Below are positions 1-6,499 of a DNA stretch of 13,139 nt, piece by piece. Positions within the stretch are counted from its first letter, which is position 1. Every line of letters begins with the position of its first letter. The notes beneath the pieces were generated by a model, which saw only the letters and a program-made list of their open reading frames with translations, ran no database searches and had not been told where the DNA came from. The DNA is taken from positions 1 to 13,139 of the forward strand of contig JAZKIX010000228.1 in assembly GCA_040384645.1 (NCBI GenBank), written 5' to 3'. The position numbers were made by a program, and so were the translations under genes. Origin of the DNA: JAZKIX01 sp040384645. Lineage in GTDB: Bacteria > Pseudomonadota > Gammaproteobacteria > Burkholderiales > Burkholderiaceae_D.

Positions 1-306
1 GATAGAGCAGTTCAATGCATCCATCAGTCCCAAAGCTGTTATCAATGATCCGTCTGGATGCATAGGTAGCATGCCATGGTACGGGGATAAAGACGTACAG
101 TTTTGTAAAAAACCTTGCCATTTGGCGCCATGCTGAAGTGTTTGCCGTAGCCCTTGAGCTGGCAAAAATACACCTATTTCCTCATCCTTTCCGAATAGAT
201 ATGCGTCTGTGGCGTCGACAAATCCGGCGAGTGTACTCAACCCAAGTTGTCTCGATTCGGGTAATTGAAGTTGTATAAATATCTCAATAAGCGCGATAGG
301 AACCAT
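1..306 (-). CDS. Probable sensor kinase paired with FIST protein, N-terminal part only
   Basis: An open frame starts with ATG at 304-306 and runs without a stop to the left edge, giving the first 102 residues. It begins MVPIALIEIFIQLQ and contains GFVDATDAYLFGKDEEIG and FLPAQGLRQTL. I see no phosphotransfer or catalytic motif in this piece. The segment reads like a GAF- or PAS-like input domain. The start lies only 6 nt after the stop of the FIST gene on the same strand, so the two are almost certainly co-transcribed and translationally coupled. A weak GAG lies about 10 nt upstream, inside the FIST 3' end. Genes next to FIST proteins are often histidine kinases or other signalling proteins (family knowledge), so a sensor kinase is the best guess. 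The decisive kinase domain is outside the window. Coding status is fairly sure; function is inferred from context. Confidence 0.5.
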   Translation of the reverse strand, partial: MVPIALIEIFIQLQLPESRQLGLSTLAGFVDATDAYLFGKDEEIGVFLPAQGLRQTLQHGAKWQGFLQNCTSLSPYHGMLPMHPDGSLITALGLMDALNCSI

Positions 307-312
307 GCAGCG

Positions 313-1482
313 CTACTCAGGAATGGCGCAAACGATTGCTGTGCAATTGTGAAATCCGCTAAATTGCCCGTCGGTTCGAGCAATTTGACCATAGGTATTG
401 CAACCCGCAAAATTATCGGATCCAAGTGCTACCGCGACAGATTTAAGTTCATCAGTAAATGCCCTACCCAACCGCAATCTTGTCGCTGCGCAATCAAATA
501 AAATGAACCCGGCATGCTTTTGCCCCTGAAGGCCGGCAAGTGCCGCAAGTGATGCTTCGCGCGCGGCTTGGCTTGCAGTTTCCGCGCTACCAGTCATTAT
601 GTACACAGTGCACCCAATCGGCACTCCAGCGGCGCAGGTAATAGAGCCGTCAGCATTGAGTGAAAGCGGTACACGTAATTTATGTTCACCGCCAGCATCA
701 ATGCCGATCACATTGTGTAAAAAAAAGGGTATAGGATCAGCCAGATCAAAAATCTGCCCCGTTCTCATGGCATGTTCCGTGAGCACCTCGACCACCGGCA
801 TCGCATTCAAACTGACAACGCAGTTGCCTTCAGACTCCGTGACGCGAAAGGCACGGCTCCCAACCTTCCATCCATGTTTTACTCCGATACCCAAAGGCTT
901 CTTGGAAAGTATTTCCAGTACAAGTACTGCGTCGCCGAAAGCTTCAGTTCCATAAAAAACGTGGGTCTCTTGGAATCTGGCGTCATCAGCAGCACCGCCT
1001 CCAAACAGCTGATACGTACCACAAGTTTGAACTGTCAGCTCATGAACCAGATCGTCAGCATGACCCGCAAGCGCATCGGTCAATACCAGTGCGCATCGAT
1101 AGGGAAAATCTGCGTGCAAGTGGCCAATGAAAGCAGATCCGATTTTTTGTAACGCATCAGCGCGATTACTGCGCAGTCCTTGACCCAACGACGCATTAAA
1201 TCGCATTTCGTCCGATTTGATTGCCATTACGGATGCAGAACCATTGCCAACCGAGCAGCCAGAAAACTCTCCCGCAGATGAGCATCCTAATAGGATGGCT
1301 GGTCGGCAGCCAAGATTAAGCGCAGCCAAAAGTTCTGGGTAACAATATTGCGGCGAGGCGAAAACGATTAGTACATCAGGAGTCAATCCTCCTAATTTCT
1401 GAAGCACTTCACTGGACAGATACGCGCCAGCTTCTACCGCTGAACTTAACGCTGTTTGGCATACGGCGACTTGGGTTGGCAT
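313..1482 (-). CDS. FIST N- and C-domain signal transduction protein
   Basis: A 389-residue cytoplasmic protein with no signal peptide or membrane helix. The N-terminal two thirds (about 30-225) match the FIST_N pattern: GCSSAGEFSG near residue 67, LFGGGAADD near 160 and PLGIGVKHGW near 195. The last part (about 226-375) fits FIST_C, with FFLHNVIG in the middle and AGCNTYGQI followed by GFHNCTAI close to the end. FIST is a sensory domain proposed to bind small ligands such as amino acids and is usually coupled to kinases, cyclases or chemoreceptors. The ATG at 1480-1482 is preceded by AAAGGGA (1488-1494) with a 5-nt spacer, which fixes the start. The downstream gene begins 6 nt after the stop, so the pair is likely a signal-input operon. 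Family assignment is firm; the ligand is unknown. Confidence 0.88.
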   Translation of the reverse strand: MPTQVAVCQTALSSAVEAGAYLSSEVLQKLGGLTPDVLIVFASPQYCYPELLAALNLGCRPAILLGCSSAGEFSGCSVGNGSASVMAIKSDEMRFNASLGQGLRSNRADALQKIGSAFIGHLHADFPYRCALVLTDALAGHADDLVHELTVQTCGTYQLFGGGAADDARFQETHVFYGTEAFGDAVLVLEILSKKPLGIGVKHGWKVGSRAFRVTESEGNCVVSLNAMPVVEVLTEHAMRTGQIFDLADPIPFFLHNVIGIDAGGEHKLRVPLSLNADGSITCAAGVPIGCTVYIMTGSAETASQAAREASLAALAGLQGQKHAGFILFDCAATRLRLGRAFTDELKSVAVALGSDNFAGCNTYGQIARTDGQFSGFHNCTAIVCAIPE

Positions 1483-1603
1483 CTATTTCCCTTTAAAAGC
1501 GTAGTCTGGTCTCGATTGAGTTAAAAATCAAAATTCACGATCAAACGTCGACACAATCCGATCATCTCGGTAGTGGTTGAAACGGCAAGAAGTCTCCGGT
1601 TCC

Positions 1604-1613
1604 NNNNNNNNNN
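1604..1613. other. Assembly gap of 10 Ns
   Basis: Ten undetermined bases interrupt the intergenic stretch between the FIST gene and the diguanylate cyclase. A round run of Ns usually marks a scaffold join of unknown true length, so more sequence or genes may be missing here. The FIST promoter region (1483-1603) is cut by it. Confidence 0.97.
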
Positions 1614-1708
1614 ATTGATTTTGTAGATTTGCATTACGCTACCGTATAGAAAAGCCGATTAAAAGACCGTGCGCTGTCTAACAGCCATTTCTACTTTAGC
1701 CAAATTTG

Positions 1709-1722
1709 GTACGGTACCGTAC
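1709..1722. promoter_or_regulatory. 14-bp perfect palindrome, candidate operator
   Basis: GTACGGTACCGTAC is its own reverse complement. The half-site core TACCGT recurs at 1640-1645 and 1774-1779 in the same gene-free stretch upstream of the diguanylate cyclase. A dimeric regulator site is plausible, but no family is recognised and the location is the only other support. Confidence 0.35.
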
Positions 1723-1794
1723 AGTCGAGTGCGGGTATTAACATGAAAATTAGTCTTGTTTTTTGGCAATGCATACCGTTAATAGGCGTCTTTT

Positions 1795-1824
1795 TTGTGA
1801 ATGAACATTTTTTAAAATTAATAT
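1795..1824 (+). promoter_or_regulatory. Weak sigma70-like promoter candidate
   Basis: TTGTGA at 1795-1800 and TAATAT at 1819-1824 are separated by 18 bp, each matching the consensus at four of six positions. The region is AT-rich and lies 44 bp ahead of the ATG at 1869. This is inference from the pattern only. Confidence 0.25.
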
Positions 1825-1868
1825 GCTTAATTCCCTGTAGGTACTAAGAATTTACATTTAATGAATTG

Positions 1869-2831
1869 ATGCTTACCTTAAACTGCATCTTAGACGCCAA
1901 CATTCTTTTGGTTGACGATAACGCTGACAACATTTCTTTGCTGTCAGAACTGCTCACGATCAAGGGATATACAAGGGTGTCCTCCTCAATGAATTCCAGC
2001 GAGGTGGCTAAACTTCACGCTACGAATACCTATGATTTGATCTTGCTGGATATGCACATGCCTGGCTTGGATGGCATAGGTGTGATGAAAGATTTGCACG
2101 AAATCGAAAAAGATGGGTACCTCCCTGTACTTGCCATTACTGCGGATGCACGCTTTAAGCTTTCAGCCTTGGAAGCTGGGGCCCGTGACTTTATTACAAA
2201 GCCGTTCGAAATCGCCGAATTGGACGTGCGTATACGCAATACCCTTGAGGTGAGACTTTTGTATAAGGAAGTGGCCCGACAGAGTCGGTTGCAGGAATTA
2301 CTCGCCTTACATGATCCCCTAACAGGTTTGCCGAATAGGCGTTTGTTAGGGGATCGCATTGAAACAGCAATGCAATATGCTCGTCGTAACAAGCAAATGC
2401 TCGCAGCGATGTACTTGGATCTCGATGGTTTCAAGCAAATCAACGACGTGCATGGCCATGGTTGTGGCGACTACGTCTTGATGCAAATAGCGGAACGTTT
2501 GCGTAGCGCCACTCGTGAGGTCGACACGGTGGCCCGAATTGGCGGGGATGAATTCATCTTGATATTGCCTGAGATCGATTGTCGGGACGATCTCATCCGC
2601 CCTGCTTCCACAATCCTGCGTTCCATATCTTCACCGATAAGCATAGAAGGGTTGGTTCTGAATGTCACCGGAAGCATCGGTATTGCGTTCTACCCTGATA
2701 ACGCGGAAACCGCCGAAAATTTGATCTCCGGTGCGGATGCTGCCCTGTATCAGGCCAAGCGTCTAGGTAAGAATTGTTTTCAATTCGCCGATTCGGACAA
2801 TAGCGAGATGCCCGGTAGCAATGCCGATTAA
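1869..2831 (+). CDS. Response regulator with GGDEF diguanylate cyclase domain
   Basis: A 320-residue cytoplasmic protein with the PleD/WspR-type REC-GGDEF layout. The receiver domain (about 10-128) keeps the acidic pair D16/D17, phosphoacceptor D61 in LILLDMHMPG, T91 and K111. A short helical linker leads to the GGDEF domain (about 140-308), which has DPLTGLPNRR, YLDLDGFKQIND and an intact active-site RIGGDEF (GGDEF at 225-229). An RxxD inhibitory site (R216-D219) sits at the canonical distance before GGDEF, so product inhibition by c-di-GMP is expected. It should make c-di-GMP from two GTP when phosphorylated. No EAL or output domain is present, and no partner kinase lies beside it on this contig. 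A TTG at 1866 is an alternative start; the ATG at 1869 is chosen. No good ribosome binding site precedes either. Confidence 0.92.
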   Translation: MLTLNCILDANILLVDDNADNISLLSELLTIKGYTRVSSSMNSSEVAKLHATNTYDLILLDMHMPGLDGIGVMKDLHEIEKDGYLPVLAITADARFKLSALEAGARDFITKPFEIAELDVRIRNTLEVRLLYKEVARQSRLQELLALHDPLTGLPNRRLLGDRIETAMQYARRNKQMLAAMYLDLDGFKQINDVHGHGCGDYVLMQIAERLRSATREVDTVARIGGDEFILILPEIDCRDDLIRPASTILRSISSPISIEGLVLNVTGSIGIAFYPDNAETAENLISGADAALYQAKRLGKNCFQFADSDNSEMPGSNAD

Positions 2832-3144
2832 TACACTATGACCTCGAACGGTTGCCTTAAATATTAGGTAATCTACCTTCCGCTGTCGTTGTGCGAACGT
2901 GGCAGTAAAAAACCTATAACTGCGTCCGAAATGAATTGACCACTCCACTGTTGCCTCACGTGAATTGACCAAAAACGATGATGGTCTAACTATGTCGACG
3001 CTCTGACCAAGTTGTGGAGTCCAGCCTAAAAAAAAGATTAAGCAAAAACTCACCAAAAATACGCACCTCAATCAGAACGAGCCGCGACAACCAATAAAAT
3101 TGCTCCCAGTGAGTGTGCAACGAAAGCGTATACAAGGTATGTGC
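2832..3144. other. Gene-free stretch with an 11-bp direct repeat
   Basis: No supportable gene is seen between the diguanylate cyclase and the yihY stop; both neighbours point their 3' ends into it. TGAATTGACCA occurs at 2932-2942 and again at 2961-2971, 29 bp apart. Closely spaced repeats of this kind resemble the multiple terminal repeats of IS21-type elements, but no transposase or target duplication is visible. An IS-end remnant is therefore only a guess. No clear terminator hairpin with a T-tract was found. Confidence 0.4.
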
Positions 3145-4104
3145 TTAAGCATTTGGCTGCGGCGAGGTTGCCGCGTGCTTGGCGCTGACCAACGCTGGAT
3201 CTGGAACGGCCGTATTTGTTTGACTTGGGATGTCAGCGGCTGCAGCGGGTAAAGGCTGTTGTTTGTGGGATCCGAAAGTTAGCGCGTATGCCCAGGTAAA
3301 TTCAGCACCCATCAAAAATATTTGCGCAGAATAGTACACCCATACGATCACTACGACCAATGACCCAGCAGCGCCGAATCCTGACGTAAGCCCACTCTTA
3401 CCGATGTATAGCCCAATCGCGAACTTTCCGGCGGTAAAAAGCAATGCAGTGACCGATGCACCTATCCATACATCTGTCCATGCGACCTTTACGCGTGGCA
3501 TGATCTTGTAAATCATTGCGAATAAGGTCGTAATAAACACAAAACTAACCGACAAATTGATGATGTTGGCAAAAATACCCCAGCCGGCAAACAATGGTCC
3601 CCAGACCTTTTCTAAAGCAGCGAGCGCTGCACTGGCAACCAGCGATACCATCAACAAAAAACCGATCCCCATGATCATGCCAAAGGAAAGAATACGGGCC
3701 CGTAACAAACTCCAGAGACCGCCTTTTTCCCGCTTGGGTGCGCGCCAGATCCGATCAAGTGCATCTTGCAATTCGCCAAATACCGTTGTCGCACCGATCA
3801 ACAAAAACACTGCGCCGATTAAGGTGGCAAAAATGCTATCGGCTGGCTTATGTGCACTTTCCAGCAGGCTTTGGATCGCTTCGGCGCCTTGGCGCCCCAT
3901 TAAATGTTGCAGTTGTCCGACAATTTCGCCACGCGCTGCCTCTACGCCAAAGATCTGACCGGCGATTGCGATAACGATCAACAGCAATGGCGCTATTGAG
4001 AACAGTGTGTAGTAAGCTAGGGCCGCGCCCATACTTGGCGCGTAGTCGTCGATCCAGGATGATGACGCTGCCTTGATCAGAGTCCATATATCACGTGGGC
4101 GCAT
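3145..4104 (-). CDS. yihY: YihY/virulence factor BrkB family inner membrane protein
   Basis: A 319-residue integral membrane protein of the YihY/BrkB (UPF0761) family; its biochemical role is not settled. Six membrane segments can be seen at about 27-53, 92-111, 139-160, 180-201, 212-234 and 245-267. Family landmarks are DDYAPSMGAALAYYTLFSIA (19-38), the cytoplasmic ALDRIWRAP (115-123) and VYYSAQIFLMGAEFT (256-270). The last 46 residues form an Ala/Pro-rich tail that is probably disordered. The frame stays open upstream to an ATG at 4185, which would add 27 residues. The start MRPRDIW at 4104 is preferred because family members begin at this block and because a perfect hairpin lies just upstream. 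Neither start has a clear Shine-Dalgarno. The gene stands alone, next to a ligD relic on the other strand. Confidence 0.9.
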   Translation of the reverse strand: MRPRDIWTLIKAASSSWIDDYAPSMGAALAYYTLFSIAPLLLIVIAIAGQIFGVEAARGEIVGQLQHLMGRQGAEAIQSLLESAHKPADSIFATLIGAVFLLIGATTVFGELQDALDRIWRAPKREKGGLWSLLRARILSFGMIMGIGFLLMVSLVASAALAALEKVWGPLFAGWGIFANIINLSVSFVFITTLFAMIYKIMPRVKVAWTDVWIGASVTALLFTAGKFAIGLYIGKSGLTSGFGAAGSLVVVIVWVYYSAQIFLMGAEFTWAYALTFGSHKQQPLPAAAADIPSQTNTAVPDPALVSAKHAATSPQPNA

Positions 4105-4123
4105 GTTGAAAGGATCGGGGATG

Positions 4124-4162
4124 AGAGATATCGCATTTTGACGTGCAAGGTGCGATATCTCT
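4124..4162 (-). promoter_or_regulatory. 12-bp perfect hairpin just upstream of yihY
   Basis: AGAGATATCGCA (4124-4135) and TGCGATATCTCT (4151-4162) are perfect inverted repeats around a 15-nt loop. On the minus strand the hairpin ends 19 nt before the preferred yihY ATG. It could be an operator or a leader structure that controls translation. If the upstream start at 4185 were used, it would instead be inside the coding sequence. Confidence 0.4.
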
Positions 4163-4262
4163 GTGCGGCTACGCACGAAAAACATCGATCAAAAGCCAAA
4201 AAAGTAATGGCGTCTGTCGTACTCATCGAAAACCCAGTGCCGGCGAGAAAGGCGCGCGCGTC

Positions 4263-4525
4263 CTGAATGAGCAAAACGTTGACACATTGCCCATGCTACA
4301 TGGAACGATAAAGTCCGCATTGCCGTAACGGCTCAGCGCACCACTTGCGACCCAGGTCGACCAGCCACCCATGCCAGACGACTGGCAGTGCGAAATTGAA
4401 CTTGATGGCTATCGTAGGCTCACCCGAATTGTCAACGGCGATATCAACATATTTTCCCGAAACGATGGAACTCGGCGCTGAAAACTTGAAACGCCTCGCT
4501 ATGGAAATGCGGCTGCAATTTTGTC
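4263..4525 (+). pseudogene. ligD: Relic of the DNA ligase D (LigD) ATP-dependent ligase domain
   Basis: Reading codons from 4263, the translation gives a short linker ending IKSALP, a TAA stop (4326-4328), then RLSAPLATQVDQPPMPDDW, CEIELDGYRRLTRIVNGD and INIFSRND, and a TGA stop (4479-4481). After a shift to the +1 frame it continues as ENLKRLAMEMRLQF. This is the start of the LigD adenylation domain, normally an ATLVDxPP segment followed by EIKLDGYR. Motif I (KxDGxR) carries the lysine that receives AMP; here that codon (4398-4400) is GAA, glutamate. Two in-frame stops, a frameshift, loss of the catalytic residue and absence of the remaining domains make it non-functional. A lysine/alanine/proline-rich reading at 4192-4262 in another frame may be the interdomain linker, but it is less certain. 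LigD normally works with Ku in end joining; no ku gene is in the window. Confidence 0.75.
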
Positions 4526-4610
4526 GTAACCCTCCTCTCGACTTCGCATCACTTCTCGTCGAATAAAGTCCCATCCGAATAATTTATACCTTGGAAATTT
4601 TGAACTAATG

Positions 4611-4646
4611 CATGATTTAAGTGCGTGACCGCACAGTGCAATCATG
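4611..4646. repeat. Nested inverted repeat upstream of the glycine-zipper gene
   Basis: Outer arms CATGATT (4611-4617) and AATCATG (4640-4646) enclose inner arms GTGCG (4621-4625) and CGCAC (4630-4634) around a TGAC loop, with unpaired bases between the two stems. It lies between the ligD relic and the stress gene, about 97 bp before its ATG, so an operator is possible. No T-tract follows, so a terminator is unlikely. Confidence 0.35.
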
Positions 4647-4742
4647 TCAGCTTGACTATTGTTGACCCGCTGCTAACAGTCGACGCCACCAAACGGTGGA
4701 TCGATTTTGAAATACTCAACGTTACCAATCGGAGGCAATACC

Positions 4743-6038
4743 ATGAGCTATACAGAAAACGATTCGCGCCTGGTTACTGGACTATTCAATGACAGAAAAA
4801 GCGCGGAGCAAGCCTATAACGCTGCCACGGCACGTGGCTATTCCAAAGACGACGTGTCATTGGTGATGTCGGACGATACACGTAAACGTTATTTCGTCGA
4901 TGGCGATACCATCGAAACAGAGTTGGGAAATAAAGCCGCTGAAGGAGCTGGTATCGGCGCTGGCATTGGCGGTACGCTTGGCGCGGTAATAGCTGGGGTC
5001 GCTGCCATTGGCACCTCCCTCGTGATACCAGGGTTAGGCTTAGTGGTGGCTGGCCCACTGGCAGCAGCGATCGCAGGCGCTGGCGCAGGTGGCGTCACCG
5101 GCGGTTTGATCGGTGCGTTGGTTGGCGTTGGCATCCCAGAAGAACGGGTGCAACACTACCAAGATGGCATCGATAATGGCGGTATCTTGTTGGGCGTAAA
5201 AACCCGTTCCGATGACGATGCGCGCGGGATCGAAAACGATTGGACTGAAAATGACGGCCAGCATGTTATCGGCACTGGTCTCGGTGCTGGTGCTGGTGCG
5301 CTCGCAGGCGCTGCCATCGGCGCTGTCGCCGGCCCGATCGGCATGGCAGCTGGCGCAGCCATCGGCGGCGTTTCCGGTGGCTTGGCTGGTAAAGGCGCAG
5401 CGGAAATTGTCAACCCCAAAACTGGTGACGAATTGGAAGATCACAATATGGCGAAAGGCGTTGGTGCAGGTGGTGGTGCTGCAACCGGCGCGGCCATCGG
5501 TGCAGTCGGTGGGCCGATTGGCATGGCCGCTGGCGCTGCCATTGGCGCGGTGGCCGGCGGCTTGGCAGGCAAAGGTGTGGGCGAAGTAATCAACTCAGAT
5601 CTTAACGACGAGCGGGACCAACATAATCTAGCTAAAGGGGTCGGTGCTGGTGGCGGTGCTGCTGCCGGTGCCGCGGTTGGCGCCATCGGTGGTCCCGTTG
5701 GCATGGTCGCTGGCGCTGCCATCGGTGCGGTGGTTGGCGGCGTGGCTGGTCAAGGTGCTGGCGGTTTGGTCAATCCGGCCGAAGAGGCCGATTACTGGCG
5801 CACTTCCTTCCGCGATGAAGCCTACTACACCCCAGGTTACGATTACGCAGATTATGATCCGGCATATGCGCTGGGTTACAACGCGCGCAATCGGTATGAC
5901 GGTTCCTTCGACAATGTCGAACAAGATCTCAGCAATGAATGGAACCAGGTCAAGGGGACGTCGCGTCTAAATTGGGAACAAGCCAAACAAGCATCGCGCT
6001 CCGCTTGGGAAAAGGTTGGACGCCGGATTTCAAGATAA
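4743..6038 (+). CDS. YflT-like general stress protein with glycine-zipper repeats
   Basis: A 431-residue protein. Residues 9-62 form an N-terminal domain like the YflT/general stress protein 17M family (RLVTGLFNDRKSAEQAYN, then RGYSKDDVSLVMSDD). Residues 66-135 are a Gly/Ala-rich hydrophobic block ending in GIPEERVQHYQDGI and GGILLGVKTRSDDDA. Three 60-residue units follow from residues 174, 234 and 294. Each has a GxGAG..GAAIGAVxGPIGM-type glycine-zipper hairpin and an acidic spacer. The C-terminus (about 350-431) is Tyr/Asp-rich, then amphipathic (NVEQDLSNEWNQVKG, WEQAKQASRSAWEKV). Glycine zippers usually pack in or on membranes; the biochemical role is unknown, and stress-related envelope function is inferred. 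The ATG at 4743 is chosen over a TTG at 4707 because GGAGG (4731-4735) sits 7 nt upstream. The gene is monocistronic in appearance. Confidence 0.88.
   Translation: MSYTENDSRLVTGLFNDRKSAEQAYNAATARGYSKDDVSLVMSDDTRKRYFVDGDTIETELGNKAAEGAGIGAGIGGTLGAVIAGVAAIGTSLVIPGLGLVVAGPLAAAIAGAGAGGVTGGLIGALVGVGIPEERVQHYQDGIDNGGILLGVKTRSDDDARGIENDWTENDGQHVIGTGLGAGAGALAGAAIGAVAGPIGMAAGAAIGGVSGGLAGKGAAEIVNPKTGDELEDHNMAKGVGAGGGAATGAAIGAVGGPIGMAAGAAIGAVAGGLAGKGVGEVINSDLNDERDQHNLAKGVGAGGGAAAGAAVGAIGGPVGMVAGAAIGAVVGGVAGQGAGGLVNPAEEADYWRTSFRDEAYYTPGYDYADYDPAYALGYNARNRYDGSFDNVEQDLSNEWNQVKGTSRLNWEQAKQASRSAWEKVGRRISR
5262..5780 (+). repeat. Three tandem 180-bp in-frame repeats (60 residues each)
   Basis: Unit starts at 5262, 5442 and 5622 are exactly 180 bp apart; the third is cut short where the tail begins. 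Each encodes a conserved G-zipper segment such as GAAIGAVGGPIGMAAGAAIG followed by a variable charged spacer (KTGDELEDHN, DLNDERDQHN). Units 2 and 3 agree best. This indicates internal duplication and is a likely site for repeat-number change. Confidence 0.8.
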
Positions 6039-6073
6039 CGTCAGTGCTACACGCTAGCGATTGTTCGTCGAGC

Positions 6074-6114
6074 TCCGCTAGTAGCGGATGGCCAGCGGGT
6101 TTTTAGGCCATCCG
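6074..6114 (+). terminator. Alternative hairpins after the glycine-zipper gene
   Basis: CGGATGGCC (6085-6093) pairs with GGCCATCCG (6106-6114) around a 12-nt loop that contains TTTTT. A competing hairpin TCCGCTA/TAGCGGA (6074-6080, 6082-6088) shares bases with it and is followed by GGGTTTTT. The second hairpin may act as the terminator. The long gap before the T-run makes this uncertain. Confidence 0.4.
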
Positions 6115-6124
6115 TAGCAATACC

Positions 6125-6161
6125 GCCTTTGCAAGGTTGTTCTAAATGGCATTGCAAAGGC
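6125..6161. repeat. 10-bp perfect inverted repeat
   Basis: GCCTTTGCAA (6125-6134) and TTGCAAAGGC (6152-6161) flank a 17-nt loop. No T-tract follows directly, so it is either a second, weak transcript end structure for the upstream gene or a protein-binding site. Confidence 0.4.
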
Positions 6162-6499
6162 ATTTGCACAACTACTTTTTATAAGCTGTAGTCGATACGT
6201 AGAACACTATTTTTCGATAATAATGGGGGGTATGCATCATTTTAACTAATGAGCCGCTCGTTTTTATTGGCTACCAATAAATACCCCTGCCAGTATATAT
6301 ACAACAGATTTGCACCGAATCATCGCTAAAGTAGGACGAGATGAGGATTTCCCCGCATTGATGTCGAATAAATCAGGCAGCGGGTACGCTAGCGTGGCGA
6401 CAATTCAACTTGCCGCGCCGCTACATTTTTACACCGCTATGATAAGTAGAACCCCGATCCAAAACCTAACGTGTACGGCGCCAACGACTGAGGCGTAAT

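Larger units (their letters stand above)
6039..6499. other. Gene-free 461-bp stretch with stem-loops
   Basis: No gene is supported between the glycine-zipper gene and the PLD gene. The first 125 bp hold the two stem-loops listed separately. The rest is AT-rich with no clear promoter; the PLD transcript should start somewhere here. Confidence 0.5.

Noticed and set aside
772..1152. 126-residue plus-strand open frame
   Set aside because: It is antisense to the well-supported FIST gene, has no family pattern and no ribosome binding site.
2763..3071. 102-residue minus-strand open frame next to the diguanylate cyclase
   Set aside because: It overlaps the 3' end of the GGDEF gene in antisense, shows no recognisable motif, and its hydrophobic start comes from an A/T-rich stretch.
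4345..4566. 73-residue plus-strand open frame
   Set aside because: Only its later part matches the LigD relic after a frameshift; the beginning is out of frame. It is covered by the pseudogene entry.
4296..4574. 92-residue minus-strand open frame
   Set aside because: It is the reverse shadow of the ligD relic and resembles nothing on its own.
5441..5722. Ala/Pro-rich minus-strand frames across the glycine-zipper repeats
   Set aside because: They are mirror images of the Gly/Ala codon repeats and share their period.
5262..5780. Regular repeats considered as a CRISPR array
   Set aside because: The repeats are 180 bp, coding and in frame with no short spacers, so this is a protein repeat.
6310..6498. 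62-residue plus-strand open frame before the PLD gene
   Set aside because: TTG start, no ribosome binding site, no motif; more likely leader sequence of the PLD transcript.
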